Source of the DNA: Lachnospiraceae bacterium
GTDB lineage: Bacteria > Bacillota > Clostridia > Lachnospirales > Lachnospiraceae
Direction: 5' to 3'
DNA length: 64,000 nucleotides
NCBI GenBank assembly: GCA_024403235.1
Contig: JAKSSF010000005.1
Location: 33,433 to 97,432 of the forward strand
Below are positions 53,319-63,000 of the stretch, piece after piece. The notes beneath the pieces were generated by a model. It did no database searches. It was not told the origin of the DNA and saw nothing but the letters and a program-made list of their open reading frames with translations. The position numbers were made by a program, and so were the translations under genes. How positions within the stretch are numbered: the stretch's first letter is position 1; each line of letters starts with the position of its first letter.

Positions 53319-53702
53319 TTATCCCTTCTTATCAATCTCTTCGAGAACGTGTTTCCAGAAATCATCACCGAGATTTTTATCGCTGGCTCTACGGAGAGCA
53401 GCACGAACGTGAGGAATACTCTCGTCCATAATATACTCTGGAAGATCTGGAGCAGCTTCATTACGTTCACGACCTGCTAAATCAAACATCTCAGCCTTTT
53501 CTTCATCAGTAAGCTGCAATATTTCTGCAATCTTAAGAAGAAGATTCATTTCAGGAGGGTTACGTCTTCCTTTAATGATATCTGATAAATAAGTTGCTGT
53601 GGTGCCCATCGCTTTTGCAATATCCTTTAAGAGGATATCACCACCGGCAGGACCTCGTCCGAGACGTTTTTCGTTAATGAATTTTCCAAAATCGCCTGTC
53701 AT
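53319..53702 (-). CDS. XRE-family transcriptional regulator
   Basis: A 127-residue DNA-binding protein. The helix-turn-helix is LLKDIAKAMGTTATYLSDIIKGRRNP. The C-terminal 60 residues (SDKNLGDDFWKHVLEEI at the end) probably serve dimerisation and protease recognition. Its promoter carries a palindromic sequence placed just after the -10 element, and a similar one lies before the 69-residue gene, so autoregulation and control of that gene are likely. AAAGGAG precedes the ATG. It is followed at once by the ImmA-type protease that would inactivate it. Confidence 0.9.
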   Translation of the reverse strand: MTGDFGKFINEKRLGRGPAGGDILLKDIAKAMGTTATYLSDIIKGRRNPPEMNLLLKIAEILQLTDEEKAEMFDLAGRERNEAAPDLPEYIMDESIPHVRAALRRASDKNLGDDFWKHVLEEIDKKG

Positions 53703-53720
53703 AGTAAAACTCCTTTCTAC

Positions 53721-53780
53721 GCGAATTAGCTACTTCGCTTATCTGCGAATTAGTTTAACATAGAAAAATTGAAATGTCAA
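53721..53780 (-). promoter_or_regulatory. XRE promoter with overlapping operator
   Basis: On the minus strand a perfect -35 TTGACA (53780-53775), 17 bases, and -10 TAAACT (53757-53752). Directly downstream lie two CTAATTCGC repeats flanking GATAAGCGAAGTAG; plus-strand TTCGC and GCGAA are arranged as an inverted repeat with a 6-base centre. A repressor bound here would block transcription. Confidence 0.72.
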
Positions 53781-53798
53781 TAAAGAAAGCCATGCGTT

Positions 53799-54182
53799 TT
53801 AGCATGGCTCATCTTCAATGTAAATAAATGACTGTGGAACATGTGTGATTCCATAATCAGACAAGGCTTTAGGCTTATCGTATGCGATTACATTTTTTAA
53901 TTTATAGGCAACAGCCTGAGGTCGTCCTTTATAGTATTGTCTGAAAAAACTTCTGGGAATTCCTGCGGCATGTTTGGTTTTTTCCCAGATTGTTGATGGA
54001 GCGCCGACAAGAACTTCTTCAATCTCGGCTTCTCCAACAACAGCACTTTCCGGAACAGTAGAGTAGAAGATTATTTTGGTTATATCTTCTCGACATCTAC
54101 GAGTTCTAAATTCAAATTGTTTTGTACCATCAATTATGCGTTGAGCATATTCGGGTTTAATCGATAATAACATTGCTGACAT
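53799..54182 (-). CDS. ASCH-domain protein
   Basis: A PUA-like ASCH domain protein of about 127 residues. LLSIKPEYAQRIIDGTKQFEFR is the ASCH start, and VVGEAEIEEVLVGAP is the central strand region. ASCH domains bind RNA or modified nucleosides. The lysine of the G-x-K motif is present, but the Thr of the E. coli YqfB acetylcytidine hydrolase is not in place, so I do not assign that activity. ATGs at 54188, 54182 and 54173 are possible; I use the middle one. It overlaps the end of the GNAT gene by 26 bases, so translation is coupled. Confidence 0.8.
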   Translation of the reverse strand: MSAMLLSIKPEYAQRIIDGTKQFEFRTRRCREDITKIIFYSTVPESAVVGEAEIEEVLVGAPSTIWEKTKHAAGIPRSFFRQYYKGRPQAVAYKLKNVIAYDKPKALSDYGITHVPQSFIYIEDEPC

Positions 54183-55245
54183 CCACATTACCTGCCTTTA
54201 ATATTTTATTGAATTGCTCATGAGAGAGCTTGACCGAGGTTGGATATGTGTCGCCCCAGCAATCATTGTTTTTTAACCAAACCCAATTAATGTTTTTGCC
54301 TCCACCAAAGAAACCGTAATAGACTAATTCAATAAGTACCAAATTGCTATTGTTGTTATACTGGTTTTCAAGTTCAAGAGGTTCATAAACGGATTTATTT
54401 CCTATACGAGAAAGATATTCGGCATAGGTTAAGAGCGCTTTTCCACGTTCCTTAACCTGTACAACGTCTTTAACCATGCAGTAAGTAGTTACGCATGAAT
54501 TATACCCTTTGCTTCCTGAACCAGTGTGTTTTCGATATACAAAAACTGGATCCCCAGCTTTGAAGCCCAACTGTGATGTGGGTGCGCCAATATAGGTTTT
54601 TGAAAGACCATTACTTACATCAAGAATCACCTTGGGTGTAGTATTTCTTCTTAATTCTGAATATGGAAACAGCGTGTCATGAAAATAATCGTTCACAACA
54701 AGGTAACCCGCTTCGTCATAGTTTGGCGTGATAAATGGGAAGGATTTATATGGATCTGAGTAGTCAATAGCATCACGGCTTTTAACGTATACACATTCTC
54801 CATCACGATGTCCAATAAGTTTGAATCCAAATTTTTCTAACTGACTGATTAAGTCGTTGTGAGACTCGAAAACAGTTACATATACTTCTTTATATCCGAA
54901 TTGCTGCCATTTCCAAAGGACAAGTCCCAAGGCTCCTTCTCCGAGGCGCTGGCCTCGATAGCGTGGAGAAATTAAGAAAGTGCATATCTTTAGCCTTTGG
55001 ATTGATGGCATTGTTAATTCATCAAGTTCAATCGCTTCAGCTTCGGCTTTAATAGCGATAAAAGCACCAAGACCTTCATCGTCGTTAAATACGAGAGCTG
55101 TTCGTCCTTCTATAGCTTTATTATTGAACCAAGTTGTAAATTCGGATGTTTTTACAGAACCTTGATAGTCGTTTTTTAATGAATCGAAAAATGGATCATT
55201 TAAATCAATATCCGAAAAACGGCGTAAAGAAAATTTTCCTGGCAT
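54157..55245 (-). CDS. GNAT acetyltransferase with C-terminal PUA/ASCH-like domain
   Basis: The start is ATG 55245, six bases after AGGAGG; the ATG at 55251 abuts that site. The 362-residue protein has an N-terminal GNAT domain: ICTFLISPRYRGQRLGEGAL is the acetyl-CoA pyrophosphate loop (RGQRLG), with a C-terminal strand KFGFKLIG. From about residue 195 a second domain (FKAGDPVFVYRKH, VTTYCMVKDVV) resembles PUA/ASCH folds. Such fusions suggest acetylation of a nucleic acid or of a translation component. It lies between the P-loop gene and an ASCH gene in a minus-strand operon. Confidence 0.78.
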   Translation of the reverse strand: MPGKFSLRRFSDIDLNDPFFDSLKNDYQGSVKTSEFTTWFNNKAIEGRTALVFNDDEGLGAFIAIKAEAEAIELDELTMPSIQRLKICTFLISPRYRGQRLGEGALGLVLWKWQQFGYKEVYVTVFESHNDLISQLEKFGFKLIGHRDGECVYVKSRDAIDYSDPYKSFPFITPNYDEAGYLVVNDYFHDTLFPYSELRRNTTPKVILDVSNGLSKTYIGAPTSQLGFKAGDPVFVYRKHTGSGSKGYNSCVTTYCMVKDVVQVKERGKALLTYAEYLSRIGNKSVYEPLELENQYNNNSNLVLIELVYYGFFGGGKNINWVWLKNNDCWGDTYPTSVKLSHEQFNKILKAGNVDVSNVIID

Positions 55246-55255
55246 AATCATCCTC

Positions 55256-55771
55256 CTAACATGATTTGATAAATTCTATAGCTTTTACTAAGTCTGAGGA
55301 ACCTTTGGAAATAAAGAGTTTTGCACCAATGGCTTCGGCTACTTCTTTTGCATAAGCTTCTTCAGAATCCTGAAATTCTTTGATGCTTTCCGTAGAGACT
55401 TCACGATTATCTCTTGAACGGCGGCGATCCGCGATTACTTCTGGTTCTTCTGTAAGCAAGAGTATAGCCTCTGGCTTAAGTGTAGTGAAAGTATCAAATA
55501 CAATTCTCTGAACTTGTCCTTCAGCATTAAGAAGGCAAAAATGACCATCTAAAATAAAGTTGCCTTCTGTAGCACGCAATTCATCAACGGCCTGTAAGAG
55601 ATATTGCTGGTTATCATCAATGTCTGGAATCAGTTTATCACTGGAAAATCCAGATCTTTTCTTTTCTGAAATCAATGTACTTGCAGAGTAAGCATTAAGA
55701 TCAATGGCGTGCTTTACCATATCACAGAAATAGGATTTGCCGACTCCATGAACACCGCTAATAAAAATCAT
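55256..55771 (-). CDS. P-loop nucleotide kinase-like ATPase
   Basis: The start is ATG 55771, nine bases after GAGAGG. The 171-residue protein begins MIFISGVHGVGKSYFCDM, a Walker A of the adenylate-kinase type, with DGHFCL and the lid region ADRRRSRDNREVS containing several arginines. It resembles small nucleoside or nucleotide kinases but no substrate can be named. Ten bases separate its stop from the GNAT gene. With GNAT and ASCH neighbours it may form a nucleic-acid modification set; that is inference. Confidence 0.78.
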   Translation of the reverse strand: MIFISGVHGVGKSYFCDMVKHAIDLNAYSASTLISEKKRSGFSSDKLIPDIDDNQQYLLQAVDELRATEGNFILDGHFCLLNAEGQVQRIVFDTFTTLKPEAILLLTEEPEVIADRRRSRDNREVSTESIKEFQDSEEAYAKEVAEAIGAKLFISKGSSDLVKAIEFIKSC

Positions 55772-55842
55772 ATATAACACCTCTCATTTCTGAACGGGAT
55801 TTAGACATAAATTAACAAATCTAATAATATCAGAAAATGGAG

Positions 55843-55920
55843 TTTTTTTCAAGTGATTGCACGATTAATCTTGCGTTCGCAAGAATGAAACTTGAAAAAA
55901 AGCGAGTTTGATGATATATT
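55843..55920 (+). promoter_or_regulatory. Promoter of the restriction-modification controller with nested palindromes
   Basis: TTGAAA (55892-55897), 17 bases, TATATT (55915-55920) is a good promoter. A 12-base inverted repeat (55843-55854 and 55890-55901, TTTTTTTCAAGT/ACTTGAAAAAAA) covers the -35 element, and TCTTGCG/CGCAAGA (55869-55884) is nested within it. It lies in the divergent gap between the P-loop gene and the small XRE gene. Confidence 0.65.
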
Positions 55921-55975
55921 AGAAGAGACATAGTTTAGCTAGAATTCATTGTCGTCATGATGGAGGTTAATGTAC

Positions 55976-56194
55976 ATGGCTATCAGTTATAAAAACTTAT
56001 GGAAATTATTAATTGACAGAGATATGAAGAAAAAAGATCTGCAGGAATTAGCAGGAATTAGCGCGGCTTCCATAACTAAACTTGGTAAGAACGAAAATGT
56101 TAATACAGAAATAATTGCTAAGATATGCGTCGCCTTGAAGTGCGATGTAAGCGACATTATGGAAATAATACCAGGTAATGAAAAAAATGACTAG
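55976..56194 (+). CDS. Small XRE-family protein, likely controller of the downstream operon
   Basis: I use ATG 55976, nine bases after GGAGG, because relatives begin MAISYKNLWKLL; an ATG at 55970 is only three bases from that site. The 72-residue protein is a single helix-turn-helix: KKDLQELAGISAASITKLGK, with KICVALKCDVSDIMEI after it (YozG-like). It lies 75 bases upstream of three methyltransferase genes, the position and size of restriction-modification controller (C) proteins, though YozG-like proteins also occur elsewhere. Confidence 0.85.
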   Translation: MAISYKNLWKLLIDRDMKKKDLQELAGISAASITKLGKNENVNTEIIAKICVALKCDVSDIMEIIPGNEKND

Positions 56195-56269
56195 GAAAAT
56201 CCTGGTGATTAAGTCCGTTTTTTGGGACATGTAAAAATATATAATAGCTTATAAGGACGGTACTTATAT

Positions 56270-58069
56270 ATGATGAATGATGTAATAAAAATATTTGAAA
56301 AGCCTTTGCCATCAACGAGGTCGGGAGCTTTTTTTAATGCTTTTTCATATCCTACAAAAATTTCTCCCGAATCGATTGCGGTGTATATTGCGAGCATGAC
56401 TAAACCAGGAGACGTTGTATTAGATACCTTTGGAGGAAGTGGAAGTACTGGTATTGCAGCACTATTATGTGAAAAGCCTACTGATAGAATGTTAAGTTTA
56501 TCGCAGGAGCTTGGACTTAGTCCTGAATGGGGTGCAAGAAATGCGATAGGATATGAAATAGGAACTTATGGTTGGTTTGCTGCAAAGACAATAACAAATC
56601 GTCTAAAAGAAAAAGAATTTAAGAAAGCAGTAAATGACTTTGTAAAAAAAGCTGAAGAAAAACTCGGAAAATACTATAGAGCAACTGATCCTGACGGGAA
56701 AGAGGGGTACATACGTCACGTCATTTGGTCTGAAATTTTGATTTGTGGAAATTGTAAGAAGGAAGTTTCGTATTTTGATGCTGGAGTGGAAAGAAATCCA
56801 GTAAAATTTAACAAATTAGTTAAGTGCCCGAACTGTGGAAAAGAGTCCATTATTGATGAGATGGATTATGCTATTGAAGATTACAGTGATCCTATTTTGA
56901 GAAAGATGTGTAAGCGAAAAAAACGTATTCCTGCGTGGATATATGGGAGTACCGATGGTAAAAACTGGGATCGTGCTGCAGAACAAGAAGATATGCAATT
57001 AGTTGAAGATATTGACATTGATTCATCTTCAATTATTCCTAAGAAAATAAAATGGGGCGAATTACATCGAAACGGATATCATTTTGGAATAGAATATTTG
57101 CATCAATTTTATACCAAAAGAAATTTTATGATTATGCATCAGCTTTGGGAAATGACCAATGATTATGCTGATAGTGTAAAAGATGCTCTTAGATTGATGT
57201 TATTAAGTTATAATGCGTCTCACTGTACATTAATGACGAGAGTTGTTGCAAAAAAAGCGTCTAAAGATTTTGTGCTTACAGGTGCACAGAGTGGTGTCCT
57301 TTATATCAGCAAGCTACCTGTAGAAAAAAATATATTGTTAGGATTAGCAAGAAAAGCCAAACCTCTTGCAGAAGCATATAGACTACTTCAGGATTGCACA
57401 GGTAGCTTTGAAGTAAGAAATCAATCATCTCAGCACTTAGTAGATGAAGATGGAAGTATAGATATGATATTCACAGATCCTCCTTTTGGAGATTTTATTC
57501 CTTACGCTGAGGTAAATCAGATAAATGAGCTTTGGTTAGATAAAGTGACTAATCGCGTGGATGAGATTATTATAAGTGAATCACAGAATAAAACATTGGA
57601 TGATTATAAAATTATGTTGAAAGATGTTTTTTCTGAAATACACAGAGTTATGAAAACTGATGCATCAGCAGTTGTAGTATTTCATGCTGCAAAAGCAGAA
57701 GTCTGGCAGGCTTTTGAAAATGTTATTAGTAGTTCATCGTTAGAGGTTCAGCAAGCTAATATTTTGGATAAGGAGCAGGCTAGCTTTAAACAAATTGTAT
57801 CTTGTGATTCTGTGCAGGGCGATCCGATATTACTGTTAAAGAAAACATCAATTAATAGAGCTAATCTTGATGATAATATGGATATAATTTTTAAGATTCT
57901 CGAAGAACATATTCCTGATACAGAATTTGATGAAAGAAGAATATATTCTTTATATGTGAATGAGTGCTTAAAAAAGGGCATTAAAATTTCATATGATGCA
58001 AAAGACGCATATATAGTAATTAGAAATTTTAGGAGGGATTATACTGTTAATGGAGCAGTTAACGGATGA
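56270..58069 (+). CDS. Zn-ribbon-containing DNA methyltransferase
   Basis: A 599-residue protein. The AdoMet motif I is LDTFGGSGSTGIAAL near residues 51-65. Two CxxC pairs (CGNC near 165, CPNC near 187) form a zinc ribbon in an insertion. Motif IV is FTDPPFGDF near residue 402. The motif order and ribbon recall adenine-specific methylases with a Zn ribbon (COG1743-like), but the protein is shorter than typical members. TDPPF could serve N4-cytosine or N6-adenine methylation. It is the first of three methyltransferase-type genes. An AAGGA site lies 12 bases upstream; the last 20 bases overlap the next gene. Confidence 0.85.
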   Translation: MMNDVIKIFEKPLPSTRSGAFFNAFSYPTKISPESIAVYIASMTKPGDVVLDTFGGSGSTGIAALLCEKPTDRMLSLSQELGLSPEWGARNAIGYEIGTYGWFAAKTITNRLKEKEFKKAVNDFVKKAEEKLGKYYRATDPDGKEGYIRHVIWSEILICGNCKKEVSYFDAGVERNPVKFNKLVKCPNCGKESIIDEMDYAIEDYSDPILRKMCKRKKRIPAWIYGSTDGKNWDRAAEQEDMQLVEDIDIDSSSIIPKKIKWGELHRNGYHFGIEYLHQFYTKRNFMIMHQLWEMTNDYADSVKDALRLMLLSYNASHCTLMTRVVAKKASKDFVLTGAQSGVLYISKLPVEKNILLGLARKAKPLAEAYRLLQDCTGSFEVRNQSSQHLVDEDGSIDMIFTDPPFGDFIPYAEVNQINELWLDKVTNRVDEIIISESQNKTLDDYKIMLKDVFSEIHRVMKTDASAVVVFHAAKAEVWQAFENVISSSSLEVQQANILDKEQASFKQIVSCDSVQGDPILLLKKTSINRANLDDNMDIIFKILEEHIPDTEFDERRIYSLYVNECLKKGIKISYDAKDAYIVIRNFRRDYTVNGAVNG

Positions 58070-60017
58070 TGTAAGAAAAAAAAGATATGGACAATATTTC
58101 TCCGGAACAACTATAGCCAATACTTTATTAGCTTTACTGCCGGAAACTGCTAGTATAAAAACTGCAATCGATCCGATGGTTGGCAATGGGGATATGTTGG
58201 AGGCCGTTTATAGGGGAATTCCATCAATAAAAAAAATATGTGGAATAGATATTGACCATAAGGCTACAGTTGATTGCAGAAAAAGGATCCCAATGGCAGA
58301 AATTTTTGATAAGAGTGCGTTTGAAGCGGATGATATTCTCAATTTTTGTGATTGGGATTTGGTCATAACAAATCCCCCATATGTTAGATATCAGCTGCTA
58401 AACAGTAATGGCGATTACGGTTTGCCTACAGGAGATGAAATAAGAAGTCAATTAAAAGAGCTAATTCTGAATGCTTCACATATTAATGACGATGAGCGCA
58501 GATTGTTTTTTAATATAGCTGAAAAGTATTCGGGTTTGGCAGATATGGCTGTGCCGTCATGGATTCTGTGTGCTTTAATAACAAAAAAGCAGGGATATTT
58601 AGCAATGGTAGTTCCTGAAACTTGGTTAAATAGAGATTATGCACTACCTATCCACTATTTACTGATAAAAACATTTGAAATATTAACAGTAGTAAAAGAT
58701 GTTGACTCTGTTTGGTTCGATAATGCATCTGTGCGTACTTGCTTAGTTATTGCCAGAAAAAGGGAGCGTGTATTGCCATATAGCGAATGTACTGGATGTA
58801 CATATATATTAGAAGCGGGAAAAACTTTACTTGGATGCGAATCTCTTGTCGATCGGCTTAAATACAAAGGAAAAATGGGAATAGATGCTGTTAAATCTAT
58901 TCTTAACGCTAATGTAAATGTCAGGGATTCCGGTATTTATGGTGCTTCTTTAGATACTAAACGACTTTTTTATAATTTGGAAATGCATTTAAACGAAATG
59001 AGTTGGGTTATAGAAGAGGATAAAGATGTAACAAAGGATAAAAATGTTCTTCCAAATGAATTGGCATCAATAATAGGGGATAGATACGATATCTTAAACC
59101 TTGAGGAAATGGGTTGGTATGTTGGACAAGGTCTAAGAACGGGTGCAAATGAGTTTTTCTATGCGAATGTATTAATGAATGATAGACAGTCTGGACAAGT
59201 CATAATTCAAACACGTTCATGGAATAATAAAAAGATTACCACGTCAGCTGAGAATATAAGGATGGCGATACAAAACAGAAATGAAGTGCCAGGATTGTGT
59301 ATAAAAAGTACGTATTTGAAAAAATGCGTACTGTATTTTGCTGACGCTGTGGCTCCTAGTGACATTGGAAAACTTGCATCAGAGGTAAGTGATCAGTATA
59401 GGATTCTGGATTCTGAAGTTGATGCGTATATACGTTGCGGAGAAGAATATAATATCCCCAAAAAGGAGAAAAGATATTGCGACTTATCTGCGGTGAAACC
59501 AAATGAGAAAAGAAGTCAAAATGGATATTTAAGATTTTGGTATATGTTACCAAAACTTCAAAAAAGGCATGAGCCAGACCTTTGTATATCAAGACTTTGT
59601 GGTAAAACAGCGGAATGTCTTTATGTAGATAATGACTGTCGCAACGTTGTTGTTGATGCTAATTTTATTACACTGTGGAATACAGGTACTATAGATAATA
59701 TGACTATGTTTGCTTTGTTAAACTCCACCTGGTTTAAGTGTTACATGGAATTGATAGGTACAAGGATGGGTGGAGGCGCATTGAAAATAGAGGCGAACCA
59801 AGTCAGGAGAGTATTATTTCCTAGATTAACTGCAAATATACAAAATAGATTATCAGAATTAGGAAAGCAACTATTGAATGATGAAAGTAACTTTGATTAT
59901 GTTAGAAAGTTGATAGATGAACAGCTCTTTAGTCAATTTGGAAATAATACGGAAGAAATAAGTAAACAATTCGCAATATTACTCGAAAAAAAATTAGTAG
60001 AAAGAGGTGCTATATGA
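58050..60017 (+). CDS. N6-adenine DNA methyltransferase (Eco57I/TaqI-like)
   Basis: A 655-residue gamma-class type. RKKRYGQYFSGTTIANTL at the N-terminus is motif X, DPMVGNGDMLEAVY motif I, and VITNPPYVRY (about residue 108) motif IV for adenine methylation. The C-terminal 350 residues form a target recognition region of the Eco57I type, with RPWRLL-like segments absent but NSTWFKCYMELIG and RVLFPRL typical of its end. The ATG overlaps the upstream gene by 20 bases and AGGAGGG lies 12 bases upstream. Its stop overlaps the next gene in an ATGA arrangement. Confidence 0.9.
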   Translation: MEQLTDDVRKKRYGQYFSGTTIANTLLALLPETASIKTAIDPMVGNGDMLEAVYRGIPSIKKICGIDIDHKATVDCRKRIPMAEIFDKSAFEADDILNFCDWDLVITNPPYVRYQLLNSNGDYGLPTGDEIRSQLKELILNASHINDDERRLFFNIAEKYSGLADMAVPSWILCALITKKQGYLAMVVPETWLNRDYALPIHYLLIKTFEILTVVKDVDSVWFDNASVRTCLVIARKRERVLPYSECTGCTYILEAGKTLLGCESLVDRLKYKGKMGIDAVKSILNANVNVRDSGIYGASLDTKRLFYNLEMHLNEMSWVIEEDKDVTKDKNVLPNELASIIGDRYDILNLEEMGWYVGQGLRTGANEFFYANVLMNDRQSGQVIIQTRSWNNKKITTSAENIRMAIQNRNEVPGLCIKSTYLKKCVLYFADAVAPSDIGKLASEVSDQYRILDSEVDAYIRCGEEYNIPKKEKRYCDLSAVKPNEKRSQNGYLRFWYMLPKLQKRHEPDLCISRLCGKTAECLYVDNDCRNVVVDANFITLWNTGTIDNMTMFALLNSTWFKCYMELIGTRMGGGALKIEANQVRRVLFPRLTANIQNRLSELGKQLLNDESNFDYVRKLIDEQLFSQFGNNTEEISKQFAILLEKKLVERGAI

Positions 60018-63000
60018 ACAAAACTGAATTGAAAGATTTTGTGCAGTTGGCACAAAATGAAATAAATAATGGATCAGTAGAGGATAAGCTTCGACACATC
60101 TTATCAGCACATTTACCATCTATTTTTCCTGAAAATCCATGGTGGGTCCAAGAACACGTGATGGGTACGGAAACTTATATGCATTTTTCGAGCTCTACTG
60201 GAAAGTCAAGACATGGATTTGCAGACTCCGTTGTTGGTAAAACTGCAATAGAATATGAAAAGAATCTTACTATCAAAGCTATTTTTGATGAGGGATATTA
60301 TCAGGTTCGGGAATATTGTGCTGCTTTATGCAACATGGGGATAGACTATAATGAAATTCTGGGAATTTTGTCCGATACTGTAAGATGGTATGGATATAAA
60401 ATAGAAATTGTTGGAAATAAAGATGAAAGCAGACTATATGGAGCTGAGGATATTAAATTAATAGAGGAAGATAGTATAGATCTGTCCTTAAACAGTGATT
60501 TAGAATTTACTAGATTTGAAAATTTCACTCAAAAGTATTTAAACAGGTCATCATCAAGAATACTGAATGCAAAAGCGCTGTCTTTGGATTTTGGTACTGA
60601 AAGTATTTTCTATAGAAAGAGGATTGAGAACTTTAAATCGGTGGTTAATACAGCTATGTCTGAAAAAAATGTATACGCTGAGTTAATTAAAAGTGTGTGG
60701 CAGAATTTTGTTGCATATTTAGGTGCATCGGATTATGGTGCTTTCTCCGAAGAAACATATGTTAATGAATATTATCTTGTTACAGTTGCTAAGGTTATTT
60801 GTGCAAATATTATAAGCGAAAATTCTTTGATTTCAAGTGATGATGAGATTAAGGAAATATTAAACGGAAAATATTTTGAACAAAGAAACATTATGAATCT
60901 GGTAGACTATGATTATTTTGGGTGGTTGAATAATAGTCCGTATGTTGAACTTATTATTCCAACTATTCGACAAGTGCAAGAGCAGCTGTCATGTTATGAT
61001 TTCAAATTAGTACCTGTTGAAGATATTTTTGGTGAACTCCTTGCACAATTATCAAAACGAGAGCATCGATTACTATTGGGACAAGATTTTACACCTCATT
61101 GGGTCGCGAGTCATATGGCCGAAAAAGTTTTGGGTGAAATCAGTGAATCTCCAAGAATGTTGGATATGTGTTGTGGATCTGGCGTTTTTCTTATAGAAAC
61201 AATTAAAGCAGTGAGAAAAAAATATGGGATTGATATAGATAGTTATTCACAAGAAAAAGATGATATTGTTTTTTCTTGTACAATGGGATTCGACATAGAT
61301 CCACTTGCTGTGATGCTTGCAAAGGTAAACTGGGTAATGTCAATGAAGGATTTGTTCCCATTACATAGAGGGACTATTATAATTCCAGTTTATCACGCTG
61401 ATTCACTATTCGTTGCCACACCGGTTTCACATGATTTGTCAGATGATAATCAAGGTGTTTTGAGATTGCATTTTGATGGTAATCGTGTAGATATTCCGTC
61501 ATATATGGTGAATGCTAAGCACAGAAATACATTTGATTCGTTTATGTCTAAATGTTATAAATTAGCGATGGTTAGAGCAATGAATAAAGAAACGGAATTG
61601 TCTGATAATCAGTTAGATAATTTGGTTTCCGCAATAGAAATGGAGGCAAATGTGCGTCAATCCAAAGAAGAAGAGCAGGCACAGAGAGTATCGGCTTACG
61701 CACTCGTTCTACAATTGGAGAGACTTCAAAGAGAAGGAAGAAATGGTATTTGGCATTTTATTTTGAATAATAGTTATCGACCAGGATTAGTTGAGCATCA
61801 GTTTAATTGCATTATTTCTAATCCGCCGTGGTTAGCTATGAGTAAATTAGCTGATAATCCATATAAAAAGACTTTACTAGAAAAAAATGATAAGCTCGGT
61901 ATAAAACCTCCAGGTGCAGCGCATCTTCATATGGAATTGGCATCAACTTTCTTGCTAGCAGCAGTTGATAAATATTTGAAAGACGAAGGAAAGTGGTTGT
62001 GTGTTATGCCAGGCAGTCTTATGAGCGGATATAACCATGAGCCATTAAGAAGAGAAAAATATTTATCATCGTATTCGCAAATTGGTACCAGTATAGATAC
62101 AATTTGGGAATTGCCGATTACTACATTTAAAAATAAAGCAATAGTATTGGGTGGAAAGAAAACGGATGATGCTACAGTATATCCTTTGATTGGTAGAAAT
62201 TATACCGAAATCAATCAATATGAAGAATGTGAATATACATTAAACGTACAAGGAAAACGATCTGCTTGGACAAACCGAGGTTCAGATGCTGATGTTATTG
62301 ATCTCATTAATGCGGAACCGTGGATGTTTAACCAAGGTGCAGATGTATTCCCAAGAACTGCACTTTTCCATACATATACAAAACAGGGCAATGGATCTTG
62401 GAAAATAGAGAAAATAGAGAAAACCTCAGAGTTGTTCTATCTTATTAGTGAGAGTAAGAAAAATATAGGGAATGATATTGAGGTTAATGGATTTGACGAT
62501 AAGTATATGTATGATTGTTTTATTTCAAAGCATTTATCGCCTTTTATTCTGTCTGAACCGGCAAAAGCTCTTATTCCAGGGGTTAAAGAAAAAGGTATAT
62601 GGAAACCAATTATGGCAGATGATATTGCACTGATGAATCCTTCCACAGCGAAGGTATTTGAAGAAATAGAATCTGGAACGGGAATATCATTATATGAGTT
62701 GCTTGTAGATAAGATAAATATTTATGGCAAATTATATAAACAGAATTTCTCATCAGGGAGATGGTTGGTATTATCAAATGCTGGGGGCTCCAATCCTTGT
62801 GCTGCATACATTGATTTGGAGAAGTATGATTTATCGAAGTTGATTATTGATCAGACACTATATTGGTATGTTGCATCAAGTGAAGAGGAAGCGTTATTTA
62901 TTACAGGCATGATTAATAGTACTGCGTTAAATGAAGCTATCAAAGATTTTCAACCTGATGGAGGATTTGGAAAAAGGCATATACACACATTGCCGTACAA

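Noticed and set aside
54157..54182. Assigning the ASCH protein as an acetylcytidine hydrolase like YqfB
   Set aside because: The G-x-K lysine is present but the Thr three residues on is not, so the catalytic set is not supported.
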